A stretch of DNA of 64,000 nucleotides from Acetobacter ascendens (GTDB lineage Bacteria > Pseudomonadota > Alphaproteobacteria > Acetobacterales > Acetobacteraceae), in the NCBI RefSeq assembly GCF_001766235.1, contig NZ_CP015164.1, forward strand, positions 2,608,501-2,672,500, written 5' to 3'. The position numbers and the translations under genes are program-made. Each line of letters begins with the position of its first letter. Within the stretch, counting starts at the first letter, position 1. Of the stretch, positions 19,926 to 29,753 are shown piece by piece. Below the pieces are notes generated by a model. It was given only the letters and a program-made list of their open reading frames with translations, was not told where the DNA came from and ran no database searches.

Positions 19926-21596
19926 ATGACTGGTTCCGTTCGCTCTGGTTTTTTGCTGACAACAGCCATATCAGGTCTGTTTTTTCCATGCGTATTACAT
20001 GCAGAAACATCAGAGGCTGAAGTTGCGGCCTTGCGGCGTGAAATGGCCATGATGCGCCGTGACATGCAGGGTGAAATTCATCGCCTGCAAATGCGTGTTG
20101 CACGGTATGAGCACGTTGCACAGGGTAAGGGAAATACCACCAAGGTAGTATCATCTGGTGCCTCACCCCCACATCTTGTGGCTGCTGGGCCAGAAGAGCC
20201 CCAGCCTGTGTTCGCAGAAGAACCTTCTCGCCCCGTGCATCATGGCCCCCGCACCGGGACGGAAGCGCACCCGGCTTTGCCTGAAGGCCCTGTTGCTTCG
20301 TGGGCAGAGTTCAAGGCTGCTTCGGCAAAGAAAGAAACAGTTCATATTGGTGGCATTCAAGTTGGTTTTCCAAAAGGGCGGCCAACTATTGCTTCAGATG
20401 ATAAAGCCTACGCATTTTCCATTGGTTTGCTGGCTCAGGAAGATGTGGGCGGTTTTTTTGGCATGTCTCCACGAAATGGAGAAACCAAAGGCAATTTCAA
20501 TTCATTAACACAAAATGCACGTCGCCTGCGGCTCTATCTTTCTTGGAGATATAAAGATTGGGTTGTTAACGTAACGCCAGATTTTGGATCCAGCAGTGTT
20601 GATGGAACTGTTGGCTTGTTTGAAGCAAATCTGAACTATACGGGGTTGCGGAATACAACGCTAACTGTTGGGTATTTTCAGCCGCGTATGGAAGAAGAAA
20701 GCGCGGAACGTTCAGGAGCTTTCGAGTTTCTGGAACGTCCAACTATTGTGGATCTGGTACGTAACCTTGCTGGTGGTGTGGCACGCTTTAGTGTTGGTGG
20801 TGAACATTACGAAAAACGTTGGCTTGTGTCAGGATATTTCACGGGTCAGAAATTTGGGGACCGCTCCAAGGATACTACGATAGTTGATAGCCAGACAGGT
20901 GCAGTTATCCGCGCGGCTGGTCGTCCTTATGTTTCAAAAGATATAGATGTGCATGTGGGTGCCGGGGCAACTTCTGTATTCAAGGTTAATGAAAACAGCA
21001 GCGACCGCCAGTTGAAATTGTCCGACAACATGGAAGTGCCACTGGGTGAAACCAGTCTGCTCACATCAGGAGCACTTACGGATGTTGCGCAAATCTGGGC
21101 TGCCGGCCCCCAGTTGGCTTTGCGTTGGAAGCGCTTTTTGCTGAAGGGTGAATACTACCATATTGGCGTGCAGCGTGATCATCAGGCACAAACAGTTCAC
21201 CTCCCATCTTTGGGTTTTGATGGGTGGTATGTGGCTGCAAACTATACAATTTTGGGCACACCAAGATCTTATAGTGAGAAAACAGCAGCGTTTACCACAC
21301 CCGGCGTAACGTATGACTTTGATCCGGCAACCGGCCACTGGGGCGCGCTGGAAGTAAGTGGGCTCTGGAGTGTGACAGACTTGTACGGTACGGAAAATCA
21401 GGGTGGAGAAGGCGTTAACGGCAACCAGTAAACAGTCTGGCAGGGTGGTTTCAACTGGTATCCTAATAGGCATATCAAGGTGATGTTGGATTACGCACAC
21501 TTTATTGTCACGCGTTCCAAGGGTGTATCAGGTGGCGTTAATCTATTTGGGCGCGATGGAAATGCAGTTGTTGGCCGTGTGCAGGCGGCATTCTGA
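19926..21596 (+). pseudogene. OprO/OprP-type porin with one in-frame stop near the C-terminus
   Basis: Outer-membrane porin of the phosphate-selective/anion porin type. The signal peptide runs from MTGSVRSGFLL to CVLHA, followed by a coiled-coil stretch (ETSEAEVAALRREMAMMRRD) and a beta-barrel. A start at 19884 is possible, but the ATG at 19926 follows GGGGGCG and fits the signal peptide better. A TAA at 21429-21431 interrupts the frame. After it the same frame continues for 54 codons (TVWQGGFNWYPNRHIKVMLD ...) and ends QAAF-TGA at 21594-21596. The terminal Phe is the expected outer-membrane targeting residue. A single CAA-to-TAA change would explain the stop. The shortened protein would lack the last barrel strands and the Phe. 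Confidence 0.8.
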
Positions 21597-21622
21597 AAAA
21601 CTGGTTTGAAGGTCTCATAATC

Positions 21623-22657
21623 ATGAAAAACAAAGACTTTTCTCTTTCTCGTCGTCGTCTGCTTGTTGGAGCCGCGGCTTTAGGGGGCGGCGCCTTTTTG
21701 GGTATGCATGTGCAACAAGCACAGGCTGCCTCTTTCAACCTTCTGAATGTATCTTATGATCCAACGCGTGAGCTGTATGCTGAAGTAGACAAGGCTTTTG
21801 CAAACACATGGCATCAGGCACACCAGGAAGATAGCGTGACTGTTAAAACAGCGCATGGGGGATCGGGCGCACAGGCGCGTTCTGTGCTGGAAGGTGTGCC
21901 AGCAGATGTGGTCACATTAGGCTTGGCCTATGATATTGATTTACTTGCACAGAAAGGCCTGATTGCTACAGATTGGCAAACACGTTTGCCGCATAATTCT
22001 ACACCTTATACAAGCACAATCGTTTTTCTTGTGCGCAAGGGGAATCCGAAAAACGTTAAGGACTGGCCAGATCTTGTGCGTGATGGTGTGCAGGTTATTA
22101 CACCTAACCCCAAAACATCTGGTGGTGCCCGTTGGAATTATCTGGCCGCGTGGGGATGGGCGTTGCATCATAATAATGGCTCAGAAGATGCAGCAAAAAC
22201 TTATCTAAAAAGCTTATTCAAGCATGTTCCCGTTTTGGATACCGGAGCACGCGGTGCAACAAACAGTTTTGTACAACGCCATCTGGGTGATGTTTTGCTG
22301 GCGTGGGAAGACGAAGCATTGATGGCCGCTCGAGATATCGGGCCAGATCAGTTTGATATTGTTGTACCTTCACAAACCATTCTTGCAGAACCTCCTGTTT
22401 CTTTGGTGGATAAAAATGTAAAGGCACATGGCACAGAAGATGTTGCCAAAGCATATCTGGAGTTTTTGTTTTGTCCAGAAGGGCAAAAAATTGGTGCCAA
22501 ACATTATTTCCGTCCGGTAGATCCGGCAGTGTTGGCGGAATATGGGCAGGTGTTTCCGAAGGTGGAGACATTTGATGTTGCAAGTCTTGGTGGATGGACA
22601 AAACTGCAAAAAGGCCATTTTTCAAATGGCGGTATTTTTGACAGTCTTTATAGATAA
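21623..22657 (+). CDS. sbp: sulfate ABC transporter substrate-binding protein
   Basis: Periplasmic sulfate-binding protein for the CysTWA importer, 344 residues. The N-terminus has a twin-arginine-like motif SRRRLLVG, a hydrophobic stretch and a cleavage region QAQAA, suggesting Tat export. Mature hallmark sequences are NVSYDPTRELYAEVDKAF, VKTAHGGSGAQARSVLEGVPADVVTL and NPKTSGGARWNYLAAWG. It lies 26 bases past the porin gene and is probably co-transcribed with it. Confidence 0.9.
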   Translation: MKNKDFSLSRRRLLVGAAALGGGAFLGMHVQQAQAASFNLLNVSYDPTRELYAEVDKAFANTWHQAHQEDSVTVKTAHGGSGAQARSVLEGVPADVVTLGLAYDIDLLAQKGLIATDWQTRLPHNSTPYTSTIVFLVRKGNPKNVKDWPDLVRDGVQVITPNPKTSGGARWNYLAAWGWALHHNNGSEDAAKTYLKSLFKHVPVLDTGARGATNSFVQRHLGDVLLAWEDEALMAARDIGPDQFDIVVPSQTILAEPPVSLVDKNVKAHGTEDVAKAYLEFLFCPEGQKIGAKHYFRPVDPAVLAEYGQVFPKVETFDVASLGGWTKLQKGHFSNGGIFDSLYR

Positions 22658-22686
22658 TTTTGCAGGTATAGAAAGAATTTTTGATA

Positions 22687-23739
22687 TTATATGAAGGATG
22701 GCGCTGGCATGTATTGCTGGCGCCATGCTCGTGGGGAAACGCCGCTCCATTTGCGGAATGCTCTGCTGAACGCGCTGGTTTCAGAATATCCCAATAATCT
22801 GGCAATCTGGCTTATGTCATGCTCTGGTTGTTGTAGAAAAACACATGCCTGTTTATAGCGCGTGGTTTCCATCAAATCAGAATAAGATATTCCAAGGTCA
22901 GCCAGCCGCCTTTGCAGAGTCCAAACCGGCATATTCATGCGTGTAGCTAATAGGGTGAGATGCCCACCTTCTGGTAAAATCTCCTCAAGTGCTAACAAAA
23001 CGTGCTCTTTAAAAGACATGTGCGGATGAGGTGTACTGTGCCCGTTGCGGGCGAGTGAGATAAGAGACGCTTTTACAATTTCCAGTGTATGCGGTTGTGC
23101 ATCCGGCATTGCGTGTTCCAAACCAATATCGCGGAAAACAAGCGCATTGGTAGCACGGTTAAAACGAACGGTTGCCTGAAAGGCATCTTGGTGCTCGTGT
23201 GCCTGTTCGGGTTGCGCATGTGCAAAATGCACTTCTTCAGGCTGCCACGCAGGCCCTAAAGCATAGCGTAACACATTGCAGAACATGCCTAACGTAAGTT
23301 CTGCATCTTGCCGGCGTTCTGTAATGGTTGGATCTGTAATAGCGTATTCAAGCTGTAATAGATTGCCTTGCCTTACAAGGCGCGTGTGCGTACAGCTTTG
23401 ATGATAAATAAAGTGCGTTGCAAGATTATGAATGGCTTCTTTTACCGTGGGTGAAAGAAGCGCCACAAACCCGATCAGCCCCAATGTTTGCGGTTGAAAC
23501 TGCTGCCCAAACCACAGACCCAGATTGCCATGCTGTGTTTCTTTTGCTGCTTCAGTAAACAGGCGGCAATATGCGTTCAGGCTCAGCATATCTGTGGGCA
23601 GGGCTAATTTGCCCGGAGCCAACCCCGCTCGGCCAGCAATGCGGTCAATATCGCCCCCATGGCTTGTAATAAAGCCTTCTGCGCCAGAAGCGGCGGCGGC
23701 CATAACGCCAGAGGCAGAAAAGGCGAGCAGGGGAGACAT
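22687..23739 (-). CDS. AraC-family transcriptional regulator next to the ethanolamine genes
   Basis: 350 residues from the ATG at 23739 (MSPLLAFSASG); the frame extends to 23838 but with a poor opening. The N-terminal ligand-type domain resembles the arabinose-binding-like domain of OruR/ArgR-type AraC regulators (NLGLWFGQQFQPQTLGLIGF). The C-terminal double helix-turn-helix ends YKQACVFLQQPEHDISQIA RLLGYSETSAFSRAF-type sequence followed by RKWSGVSPRAWRQQY. It is divergent from eutB, so control of ethanolamine use is inferred from position. It is not the enterobacterial EutR in sequence style. Confidence 0.82.
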   Translation of the reverse strand: MSPLLAFSASGVMAAAASGAEGFITSHGGDIDRIAGRAGLAPGKLALPTDMLSLNAYCRLFTEAAKETQHGNLGLWFGQQFQPQTLGLIGFVALLSPTVKEAIHNLATHFIYHQSCTHTRLVRQGNLLQLEYAITDPTITERRQDAELTLGMFCNVLRYALGPAWQPEEVHFAHAQPEQAHEHQDAFQATVRFNRATNALVFRDIGLEHAMPDAQPHTLEIVKASLISLARNGHSTPHPHMSFKEHVLLALEEILPEGGHLTLLATRMNMPVWTLQRRLADLGISYSDLMETTRYKQACVFLQQPEHDISQIARLLGYSETSAFSRAFRKWSGVSPRAWRQQYMPAPSFI

Positions 23740-23825
23740 TGCAATCCTTTGTCTGAAGCGAGTGTGTGATCTGCAGCCTTCTTTGTTATGAAATGTTAAA
23801 AATATGTAGCGAGCAGTCAAGTCGC

Positions 23826-23867
23826 AAATCATTTCCATATGATATCATTCCGAAGTAGATATGATTT
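23826..23867. promoter_or_regulatory. inverted repeat in the regulator-eutB intergenic region
   Basis: AAATCAT (23826-23832) and ATGATTT (23861-23867) flank a second short dyad (ATATGATATCAT). It lies between divergent promoters, 58 bases before the eutB ATG. A possible operator for the AraC-type regulator; the region is AT-rich, so chance is not excluded. Confidence 0.3.
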
Positions 23868-23924
23868 TAATGCATGCAGAAAGTGAACCCTATCTCTTTC
23901 ACGTGTAGCTAAGGAGTTCCTTCA

Positions 23925-25313
23925 ATGGTGTATCGTTGCACTCTGGGGGGTGAGACATACAGCTTCGATGATCTGAAAACGTTGCTGGCAGTTGCATCAT
24001 CCGAACGCTCGGGAGACCAGTTGGCTGGTGTTGCAGCACAGTCTGATGTGCAGCGTATTGCCGCACGTTATGCCTTGGCCGATCTACCATTGCAGACCTT
24101 TTTGGACGTTGCGCTTGTTCCATATGAGGAAGATGAGGTGACGCGCCTTATTATGGATACGCATGATAAGGAAGCCTTCGCACCCCTGGCGCATATGACA
24201 GTTGGGCAGTTTCGGGATTGGCTGCTCTCGCACGAAGCTGATACCGCAACACTGGCTGCCGTTGCGCCGGGTATCACGCCAGAAATGGCTGCGGCAGTTA
24301 GCAAGTTGATGCGCAATCAGGATTTAATGAGTGTAGCGCGCAAAATTCGTGTGGTCACAGGTTTTAGAAATACTATTGGTTTGGAAGGGTGTTTGTCTTC
24401 CCGCTTGCAACCTAATCATCCCACGGATGATCTTAAGGGAATTGCTGCATCAACACTGGATGGTTTGCTGTACGGTATGGGGGATGCTGTTATCGGCATT
24501 AATCCGGCTACAGATAGTGTGGCAAATGGCATGGCCTTACTGGACATGTTAGATCATGCGCGCCAGCGTTATGATATCCCTACCCAGACTTGTGTGCTTA
24601 CGCATGTGACCAATACACTGGAAATTATGAATAAGGGCGGGGCGGTAGATCTGGTTTTTCAATCTATTGCGGGCACACAAAAGGCGAATGAAGGGTTTGG
24701 GATTAACCTTTCTATTCTGGCAGAAGCGCAAGATGCTGCGGTAGCGCTTAAGCGTGGCACTGTTGGCCAGAATGTCATGTATTTTGAAACGGGTCAGGGT
24801 GCGGCTCTTTCAGCTAATGCGCATCATGGTATGGATCAGCAAACAGCAGAGGCACGGGCCTATGCTGTTGCGCGTGCGTATAATCCCTTACTGGTAAATA
24901 CAGTTGTTGGATTTATTGGCCCTGAATATCTGTACGATGGAAAGCAGATTATCCGTGCTGGTTTGGAAGACCATTTCTGCGCCAAGCTGTTAGGTGTGCC
25001 AATGGGGTGTGATGCCTGTTACACCAACCATGCTGAGGCCGATCAGGATGATATGGATAACCTGATGGTGCTTCTTGGCACAGCGGGCATTACCTTCCTG
25101 ATAGGTGTGCCGGGCGCTGATGATGTGATGCTGAATTATCAAAGCCTTTCGTTTCATGATATTCTGACATTGCGCAATTTGTTGGGTCTAAAGCCTGCTC
25201 CAGAATTTGCTGCGTGGTTGGAGCAAATGGAACTGTACGATAGCAAGCACAACCGCATGCGGGAACTTGCACCGGGGCAAACCCGCCTTGGGCAGTTGGT
25301 AGGTGCCGCATGA
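23925..25313 (+). CDS. eutB: ethanolamine ammonia-lyase large subunit
   Basis: Adenosylcobalamin-dependent conversion of ethanolamine to acetaldehyde and ammonia, with EutC. The 462-residue TIM-barrel subunit has LSSRLQPNHPTDDLKGIAAS (about 157-176), GDAVIGINPATDSVAN and DHFCAKLLGVPMGCDACYTNHAEADQDD. The ATG follows AAGGAG with 8-base spacing. It overlaps eutC by 4 bases (ATGA). No eut microcompartment shell genes lie nearby; acetaldehyde would feed the cell's aldehyde oxidation directly (inference). Confidence 0.95.
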   Translation: MVYRCTLGGETYSFDDLKTLLAVASSERSGDQLAGVAAQSDVQRIAARYALADLPLQTFLDVALVPYEEDEVTRLIMDTHDKEAFAPLAHMTVGQFRDWLLSHEADTATLAAVAPGITPEMAAAVSKLMRNQDLMSVARKIRVVTGFRNTIGLEGCLSSRLQPNHPTDDLKGIAASTLDGLLYGMGDAVIGINPATDSVANGMALLDMLDHARQRYDIPTQTCVLTHVTNTLEIMNKGGAVDLVFQSIAGTQKANEGFGINLSILAEAQDAAVALKRGTVGQNVMYFETGQGAALSANAHHGMDQQTAEARAYAVARAYNPLLVNTVVGFIGPEYLYDGKQIIRAGLEDHFCAKLLGVPMGCDACYTNHAEADQDDMDNLMVLLGTAGITFLIGVPGADDVMLNYQSLSFHDILTLRNLLGLKPAPEFAAWLEQMELYDSKHNRMRELAPGQTRLGQLVGAA

Positions 25314-26095
25314 CAGATAAAAAGCTGCTTTTTACAGGCGCAACGGCCCCGGAAAAACGTGAGGGCTGGCAAGGATTGCGCCAGTTTACACGGGCCAGAA
25401 TTGGTTTAAGTCGTTCTGGAAATGCACAATGCACAAAAGATGTTTTGGCATTTCAGGAATCTCATTCCAAGGCGCGAGATGCTGTGCATATTCCTTTGGA
25501 TATTGCGCATTTACAGGCAGAAATGGGAGATACCCCTGTTATCTGTGTTTCCAGTCAAGCCCCAGATCGGCAAACTTATTTGCGCCGTCCAGATCTAGGG
25601 CGCAGGTTGAATGCTGAATCACTTGCGGGTTTGTCTCATGGGGCATGGGATGTGGTGTTTGTTGCGGCTGATGGACTGTCTTCTATCGCAACACAGAAGG
25701 AAGCCTTGCCGCTGTATCGGGCTATGTGCAAGCGGTTGTTAGGGTGGCGTATTGCACCTTTGGTTGTGGCAACGCAAAGCCGAGTAGCTCTGGGTGATGA
25801 AATTGCCCAGAAAATGGGTGCAAAAATTGTTGTTATGATGATTGGGGAGCGCCCCGGCCTAAGTGTTGCTGACAGTATGGGAGTGTATCTGACATACGCG
25901 CCTTATGTCGGCTGTCCAGATTCTTCCAGAAACTGTCTTTCAAATATTCATACATATGGTCTTTCTACGTCTGCTGCTGCCGACAAACTCACTTGGTTGA
26001 TGCAGGAAGCCATGCGTTTGAAAGAAACAGGAATTGGTTTGAAAGATTCTTCCCCAGAGAATGGAATAATCGAAAATACACCGAAAATTTCTTGA
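25310..26095 (+). CDS. eutC: ethanolamine ammonia-lyase small subunit
   Basis: Small subunit that completes the B12-binding site. The 261-residue protein contains FTRARIGLSRSGNAQ, the conserved RRPDLGRRL (about 85-93), VVFVAADGLSS and GERPGLSVADSMGVYLTYAP. Near the end SRNCLSNIHTYGLS matches the conserved C-terminal block. Start codon overlaps the eutB stop, so the two are made in step. Confidence 0.94.
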   Translation: MTDKKLLFTGATAPEKREGWQGLRQFTRARIGLSRSGNAQCTKDVLAFQESHSKARDAVHIPLDIAHLQAEMGDTPVICVSSQAPDRQTYLRRPDLGRRLNAESLAGLSHGAWDVVFVAADGLSSIATQKEALPLYRAMCKRLLGWRIAPLVVATQSRVALGDEIAQKMGAKIVVMMIGERPGLSVADSMGVYLTYAPYVGCPDSSRNCLSNIHTYGLSTSAAADKLTWLMQEAMRLKETGIGLKDSSPENGIIENTPKIS

Positions 26096-26127
26096 TAATT
26101 CTCTGACACAAAAGGATGTACTGAAGC

Positions 26128-27480
26128 ATGGGCGAGGGTTCAACGCATCTCAAAAAATCTCTAAGCACGTTCCATTTATGGGGTATTGCTGTTGGTCTGG
26201 TTATTTCCGGGGAATATTTTGGCTGGAGCTATGGCTGGGGCACCGCTGGAACTTTAGGGTTTTTGGTAGCCACAGTTTTTGTGGCCATTATGTACACTGC
26301 TTTTATCTTTAGTTTTACAGAACTAACCTGTGCTATCCCACATGCTGGTGGCCCATTTGCTTATAGTTTTCGTGCATTGGGGCGCTGGGGTGGTTTGTTG
26401 GCAGGACTTGCCACGCTGGTTGAATTTATTTTTGCACCACCAGCTATCGCATTGGCTATTGGTGCGTACCTGAATGTGCAGTTTCCCAACCTCTCCCCTA
26501 AAGTTGCGGCATTGGGAGCATATTTGGTGTTCATGACACTGAATATTGTGGGTGTGCATATTGCTGCAACATTTGAATTGTTTGTAACAATTGCAGCTAT
26601 TATCGAGCTTCTTGTGTTTATGGGAGTCGTTGCTCCTGCATTTTCATGGCACAATTTTCTTCAGAACGGCTGGGGTATTGCTCCGCATTTTGGCTGGACA
26701 GCTATGGGCGGCATTTTTGCGGCCATCCCATTCGCAATCTGGTTCTTTTTGGCCATTGAAGGCGTTGCCATGGCGGCAGAGGAAGCAAAAGATCCGCGGC
26801 GTTCTATCCCTATCGCTTATATTGCGGGTGTGCTTACGCTTGTTTCATTGGCGTTTGGTGTCATGCTTTTTGCTGGCGGTGTAGGGGACTGGCGAACCCT
26901 CGCTAATCTGAATGATCCTTTGCCTCAAGCCATGAAGGCCGTAGTGGGCAGCAACAGCGGGTGGTTGCACATGTTGGTGTGGCTTGGGCTGTTCGGGCTG
27001 GTTGCCTCTTTGCATGGTATTATCATGGGGTATGGCCGGCAGATCTTTGCATTGGCACGCGCAGGATTCTTGCCTGCTGTGTTGGGCAAACTGCATCCGC
27101 GTTTCAAAACGCCTTATACGGCCACGTTGGCTGGTGGCAGCATCGGGATTGCAGCTATCTTTTCGGATGATATTATCTCTATCAACGGGCAGTCTTTAAC
27201 TGCCACATTGGTAACCATGTCTGTTTTTGGTGCTTTGACCATGTATTTGCTAAGCATGGTAAGCCTGTTTCGCTTGCGCCTGAAAGAACCAGCTTTGTCT
27301 CGCCCTTATCGGGCACCATTGTACCCGGTTTTGCCAGCAATTGCGTTGCTGGGTGCCATTGTTTCACTTGTGGCGGTTATCTACTACAATCTTACAATAT
27401 TTTTCATATACGTTGGGTTTATCGCGATTATTACGTGTCTTTTCATGGCGTTTTCGCGCAAACCACAATCAGGCCTTTAA
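26128..27480 (+). CDS. eat: ethanolamine permease (APC superfamily)
   Basis: Inner-membrane permease of 450 residues and about twelve helices. The N-terminal LWGIAVGLVISGEYFGWSYG and GTAGTLGFLVATVFVAIMY are typical of the ethanolamine permease family, as is the FAIWFFLAIEGVAMAAEEAKDP segment (about 210-231). It lies 32 bases past eutC with a GGATG ribosome binding site, so eutB-eutC-permease form an operon for import and breakdown. An IS5-family element is inserted 68 bases downstream of the stop. Confidence 0.88.
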   Translation: MGEGSTHLKKSLSTFHLWGIAVGLVISGEYFGWSYGWGTAGTLGFLVATVFVAIMYTAFIFSFTELTCAIPHAGGPFAYSFRALGRWGGLLAGLATLVEFIFAPPAIALAIGAYLNVQFPNLSPKVAALGAYLVFMTLNIVGVHIAATFELFVTIAAIIELLVFMGVVAPAFSWHNFLQNGWGIAPHFGWTAMGGIFAAIPFAIWFFLAIEGVAMAAEEAKDPRRSIPIAYIAGVLTLVSLAFGVMLFAGGVGDWRTLANLNDPLPQAMKAVVGSNSGWLHMLVWLGLFGLVASLHGIIMGYGRQIFALARAGFLPAVLGKLHPRFKTPYTATLAGGSIGIAAIFSDDIISINGQSLTATLVTMSVFGALTMYLLSMVSLFRLRLKEPALSRPYRAPLYPVLPAIALLGAIVSLVAVIYYNLTIFFIYVGFIAIITCLFMAFSRKPQSGL

Positions 27481-27548
27481 TGCCGTTAGAGATTATACGA
27501 TTAAAGCGTTTCTAGATTAGATTGTATTGGTCATTTACTGCAGTGTTA

Positions 27549-28453
27549 GAGCCCTTTTGGAAATTCACGGATGAGCGTTTCGGCGTAGCATGAGGCTTCC
27601 CATGGCGATGTGGATCATGGCCTCTGCGACGTCGATCCGCTGTTCGTAGTCCTTCACAAGGCGACGCCAGCGGATCATCCAACCGAAGGTCCGTTCCACA
27701 ACCCACCGACGCGGCAGGATTTCAAACCCTTTTGCTGTCTCTGACCGCCGGATGATCTCGACTGTGAAGTCGAGAAAAGTGGCCTTATCCATCAACTGGA
27801 GGCGGTCATAGGCTCCATCGGCAAACAGGTGCTTCACCCAAGGCCAGCGTTTACGAATGGCATCAAGGATCATCTGTCCTCCTGCACTGTCCGAAATATC
27901 GGCTGTTGTCAGCTGGACCAGGAGAAGGCGGCCATCCGTATCAACTGCGATGTGACGTTTCCGACCGACGATCTTCTTGCCTGCGTCATAACCACGTGTC
28001 TTTGCGTGGGGTGCCTTGATACTCTGGCTATCAATGACACCACCCGATGGACTGGTTTCGCGTCCTGCCGCTTCACGATCGAGCATCAGACAGACATCAT
28101 GAATGGTCTGGAACAGGAAACGGCGCATCAGCCTGCGGAACCACCAGTAAACCGTTTGCCATGGGCCAAAATGAACCGGAAGCATCTCCCAACCGCAGCC
28201 TGAGCGCACGAGATAGCGCAGAGCATTGATGATCTCACGGAAATCGGTTGTCCGTTTCCGACCACGCCGGTTCGCAGGGGGCATCAGAGGCGCTATGCGC
28301 TCCCATTCCTCATCTGTCAGATCAGACGGATAGCGTTTCGTCTTGCGTGTAATTCCGGCCATGCGGCCTCGTTGTGCTGGCGTCCACATCCTGCCTTTGA
28401 ATCACGCTCAAAACCTCTTGAAAACCTATCATAGCGAATTTCCAAAAGGGCTC
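27549..28453 (-). mobile_element. IS5-family (IS1031-group-like) element, copy 1, complete
   Basis: 905 bases bounded by 18-bp perfect terminal inverted repeats GAGCCCTTTTGGAAATTC, with a 3-bp target duplication TTA on both sides (27546-27548 and 28454-28456). TNA target duplications fit the IS1031 group. A near-identical copy lies at 47202-48106. Confidence 0.93.
27565..28389 (-). CDS. IS5-family transposase (copy 1)
   Basis: DDE transposase of 274 residues. The N-terminal DUF4096-like region YPSDLTDEEWERIAPLMPP is followed by the DDE residues in VIDSQSIKA (Asp), LFADGAYD (Asp) and WVVERTFGWM (Glu). A second possible start lies nine codons in. It appears intact. It differs from copy 2 at least by Ala versus Thr in DREAAGRE and Met versus Ile in FGWMIRW. 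Confidence 0.93.
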   Translation of the reverse strand: MWTPAQRGRMAGITRKTKRYPSDLTDEEWERIAPLMPPANRRGRKRTTDFREIINALRYLVRSGCGWEMLPVHFGPWQTVYWWFRRLMRRFLFQTIHDVCLMLDREAAGRETSPSGGVIDSQSIKAPHAKTRGYDAGKKIVGRKRHIAVDTDGRLLLVQLTTADISDSAGGQMILDAIRKRWPWVKHLFADGAYDRLQLMDKATFLDFTVEIIRRSETAKGFEILPRRWVVERTFGWMIRWRRLVKDYEQRIDVAEAMIHIAMGSLMLRRNAHP

Positions 28454-28630
28454 TTATAACGTTTGGATATATTCAGGCGTTATAACATATTTTATTTTTA
28501 ATCACTTTATTCTTGCGTAAATGAGAATGTAAATGCATCTCAAGCCTTGCATGTGGTGTCATGCAAAGGCATATAATCACGCAAAAGTGATCATGACACG
28601 ACAAGATGCAGGCTGCTATGCCGGAAGTTC

Positions 28631-29500
28631 CTACGGCGTGTCGTCAGTTAAGCCCTGAGAGTGGCACGTGAGGGTTGTACTTTGTGTCTGCGTGTGCTGA
28701 CTGTTTTCCCGTTTTTTTGGGGAGACAGACAGATGCGGCGCTATAGTTTACGCGATGACCAGTGGGAGCGGATAAAGGATCTTCTTCCTGGTCGAGAAGG
28801 CTATGTCGGCGGCACTGCGGTGAACAACCGTCTGTTCGTGGAGGCGGTGCTGTATCGCTATCGCGCGGGTATTCCATGGCGCGACCTTCCTGCCCGTTTC
28901 GGTGACTGGAAAAACGTGCACCGGCGTCTGCGCCGCTGGTGTGAAAGCGGCGTCATCGAACGGATATTTCGTTATCTGGCCGCTGATTACGACAACGAAT
29001 ACATGATGATCGACAGCACAATTGTCCGAGCGCATCAGCATAGTGCCGGAGCTCTCAAAAAAGGGGCACGGATCAGGCCATCGGACGATCACGAGGCGGG
29101 CTAACTACAAAGATCCATGCCATCTGCGACGCTCTGGGCAATCCAGTGGAACTCGGCATCACACCGGGACAGGATGCCGATATCACCCAGGCAGAACCAC
29201 TTCTGGAAAACATCGAACCGGATGCTTTCCTTGCTGACAAGGCGTATGACGCGGACAGGTTGATCGATCGGCTGATACAGCGCGGGATTACCCCGGTCAT
29301 CCCGCCAAAACGCAACAGAACGACACGACGGAAAACCGATTTTTCTCTCTACCGCGAACGGAACCTTGTTGAGAGGTTCTTCAATAAACTCAAGCAGTTT
29401 CGCGCTATCGCAACCCGCTACGATAAACTGAAATCGACCTTCCTCGCAGCCGTGCAGTTCGCCTCAATCATCATCCTGCTTAACTGACGACACGCCGTAG
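28631..29500 (+). mobile_element. IS5-family (IS427-group-like) element, copy 1, complete
   Basis: About 870 bases between inverted repeats CTACGGCGTGTCGTCAGTTA and its complement TAACTGACGACACGCCGTAG. The outer CTA/TAG suggests a TA duplication at a CTAG-like site. Two overlapping frames encode the transposase. A 3' fragment of the same element lies at 46658-47201. Confidence 0.88.
28733..29487 (+). CDS. IS5-family transposase made by -1 frameshift (orfA 28733-29104, orfB to 29487)
   Basis: orfA starts MRRYSLRDDQWERIKDLLPG after GGGGAG and contains the first catalytic Asp in YMMIDSTIVRAHQHSAGA. A run of six A (29057-29062, CTCAAAAAAGGGG) is the likely slip site. The -1 frame from there reads GTDQAIGRSRGGLTTKIHA, the expected continuation of IS5 transposases, then DAFLADKAYDADR (second Asp) and ERNLVERFFNKLKQFR (Glu). 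The stop of orfA at 29104 and the first ATG of orfB at 29146 make separate translation unlikely to give a full enzyme. Confidence 0.85.
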
Positions 29501-29753
29501 AGTCCGGTAGGATTGTTGCGTTTCAGGCAAGCCAGATATGAATATAGTGTTTGACAAGCCGCAGATTTATGCAAGAAACAGGACTAAAATGATCTTGTTT
29601 GCGCGGTTTTGAATTGTATTCTGAATGGCTTGCATTGTTCAGGTAAAACATGTGGTTTTTTGCAGGTACAGGGTGAGTAAGATGTTATTTTAAAACAGTA
29701 TCTGCAGATGTTGGAGCAACGATTATTTCAAAATTTCTTAAAAGGATTCCCTA

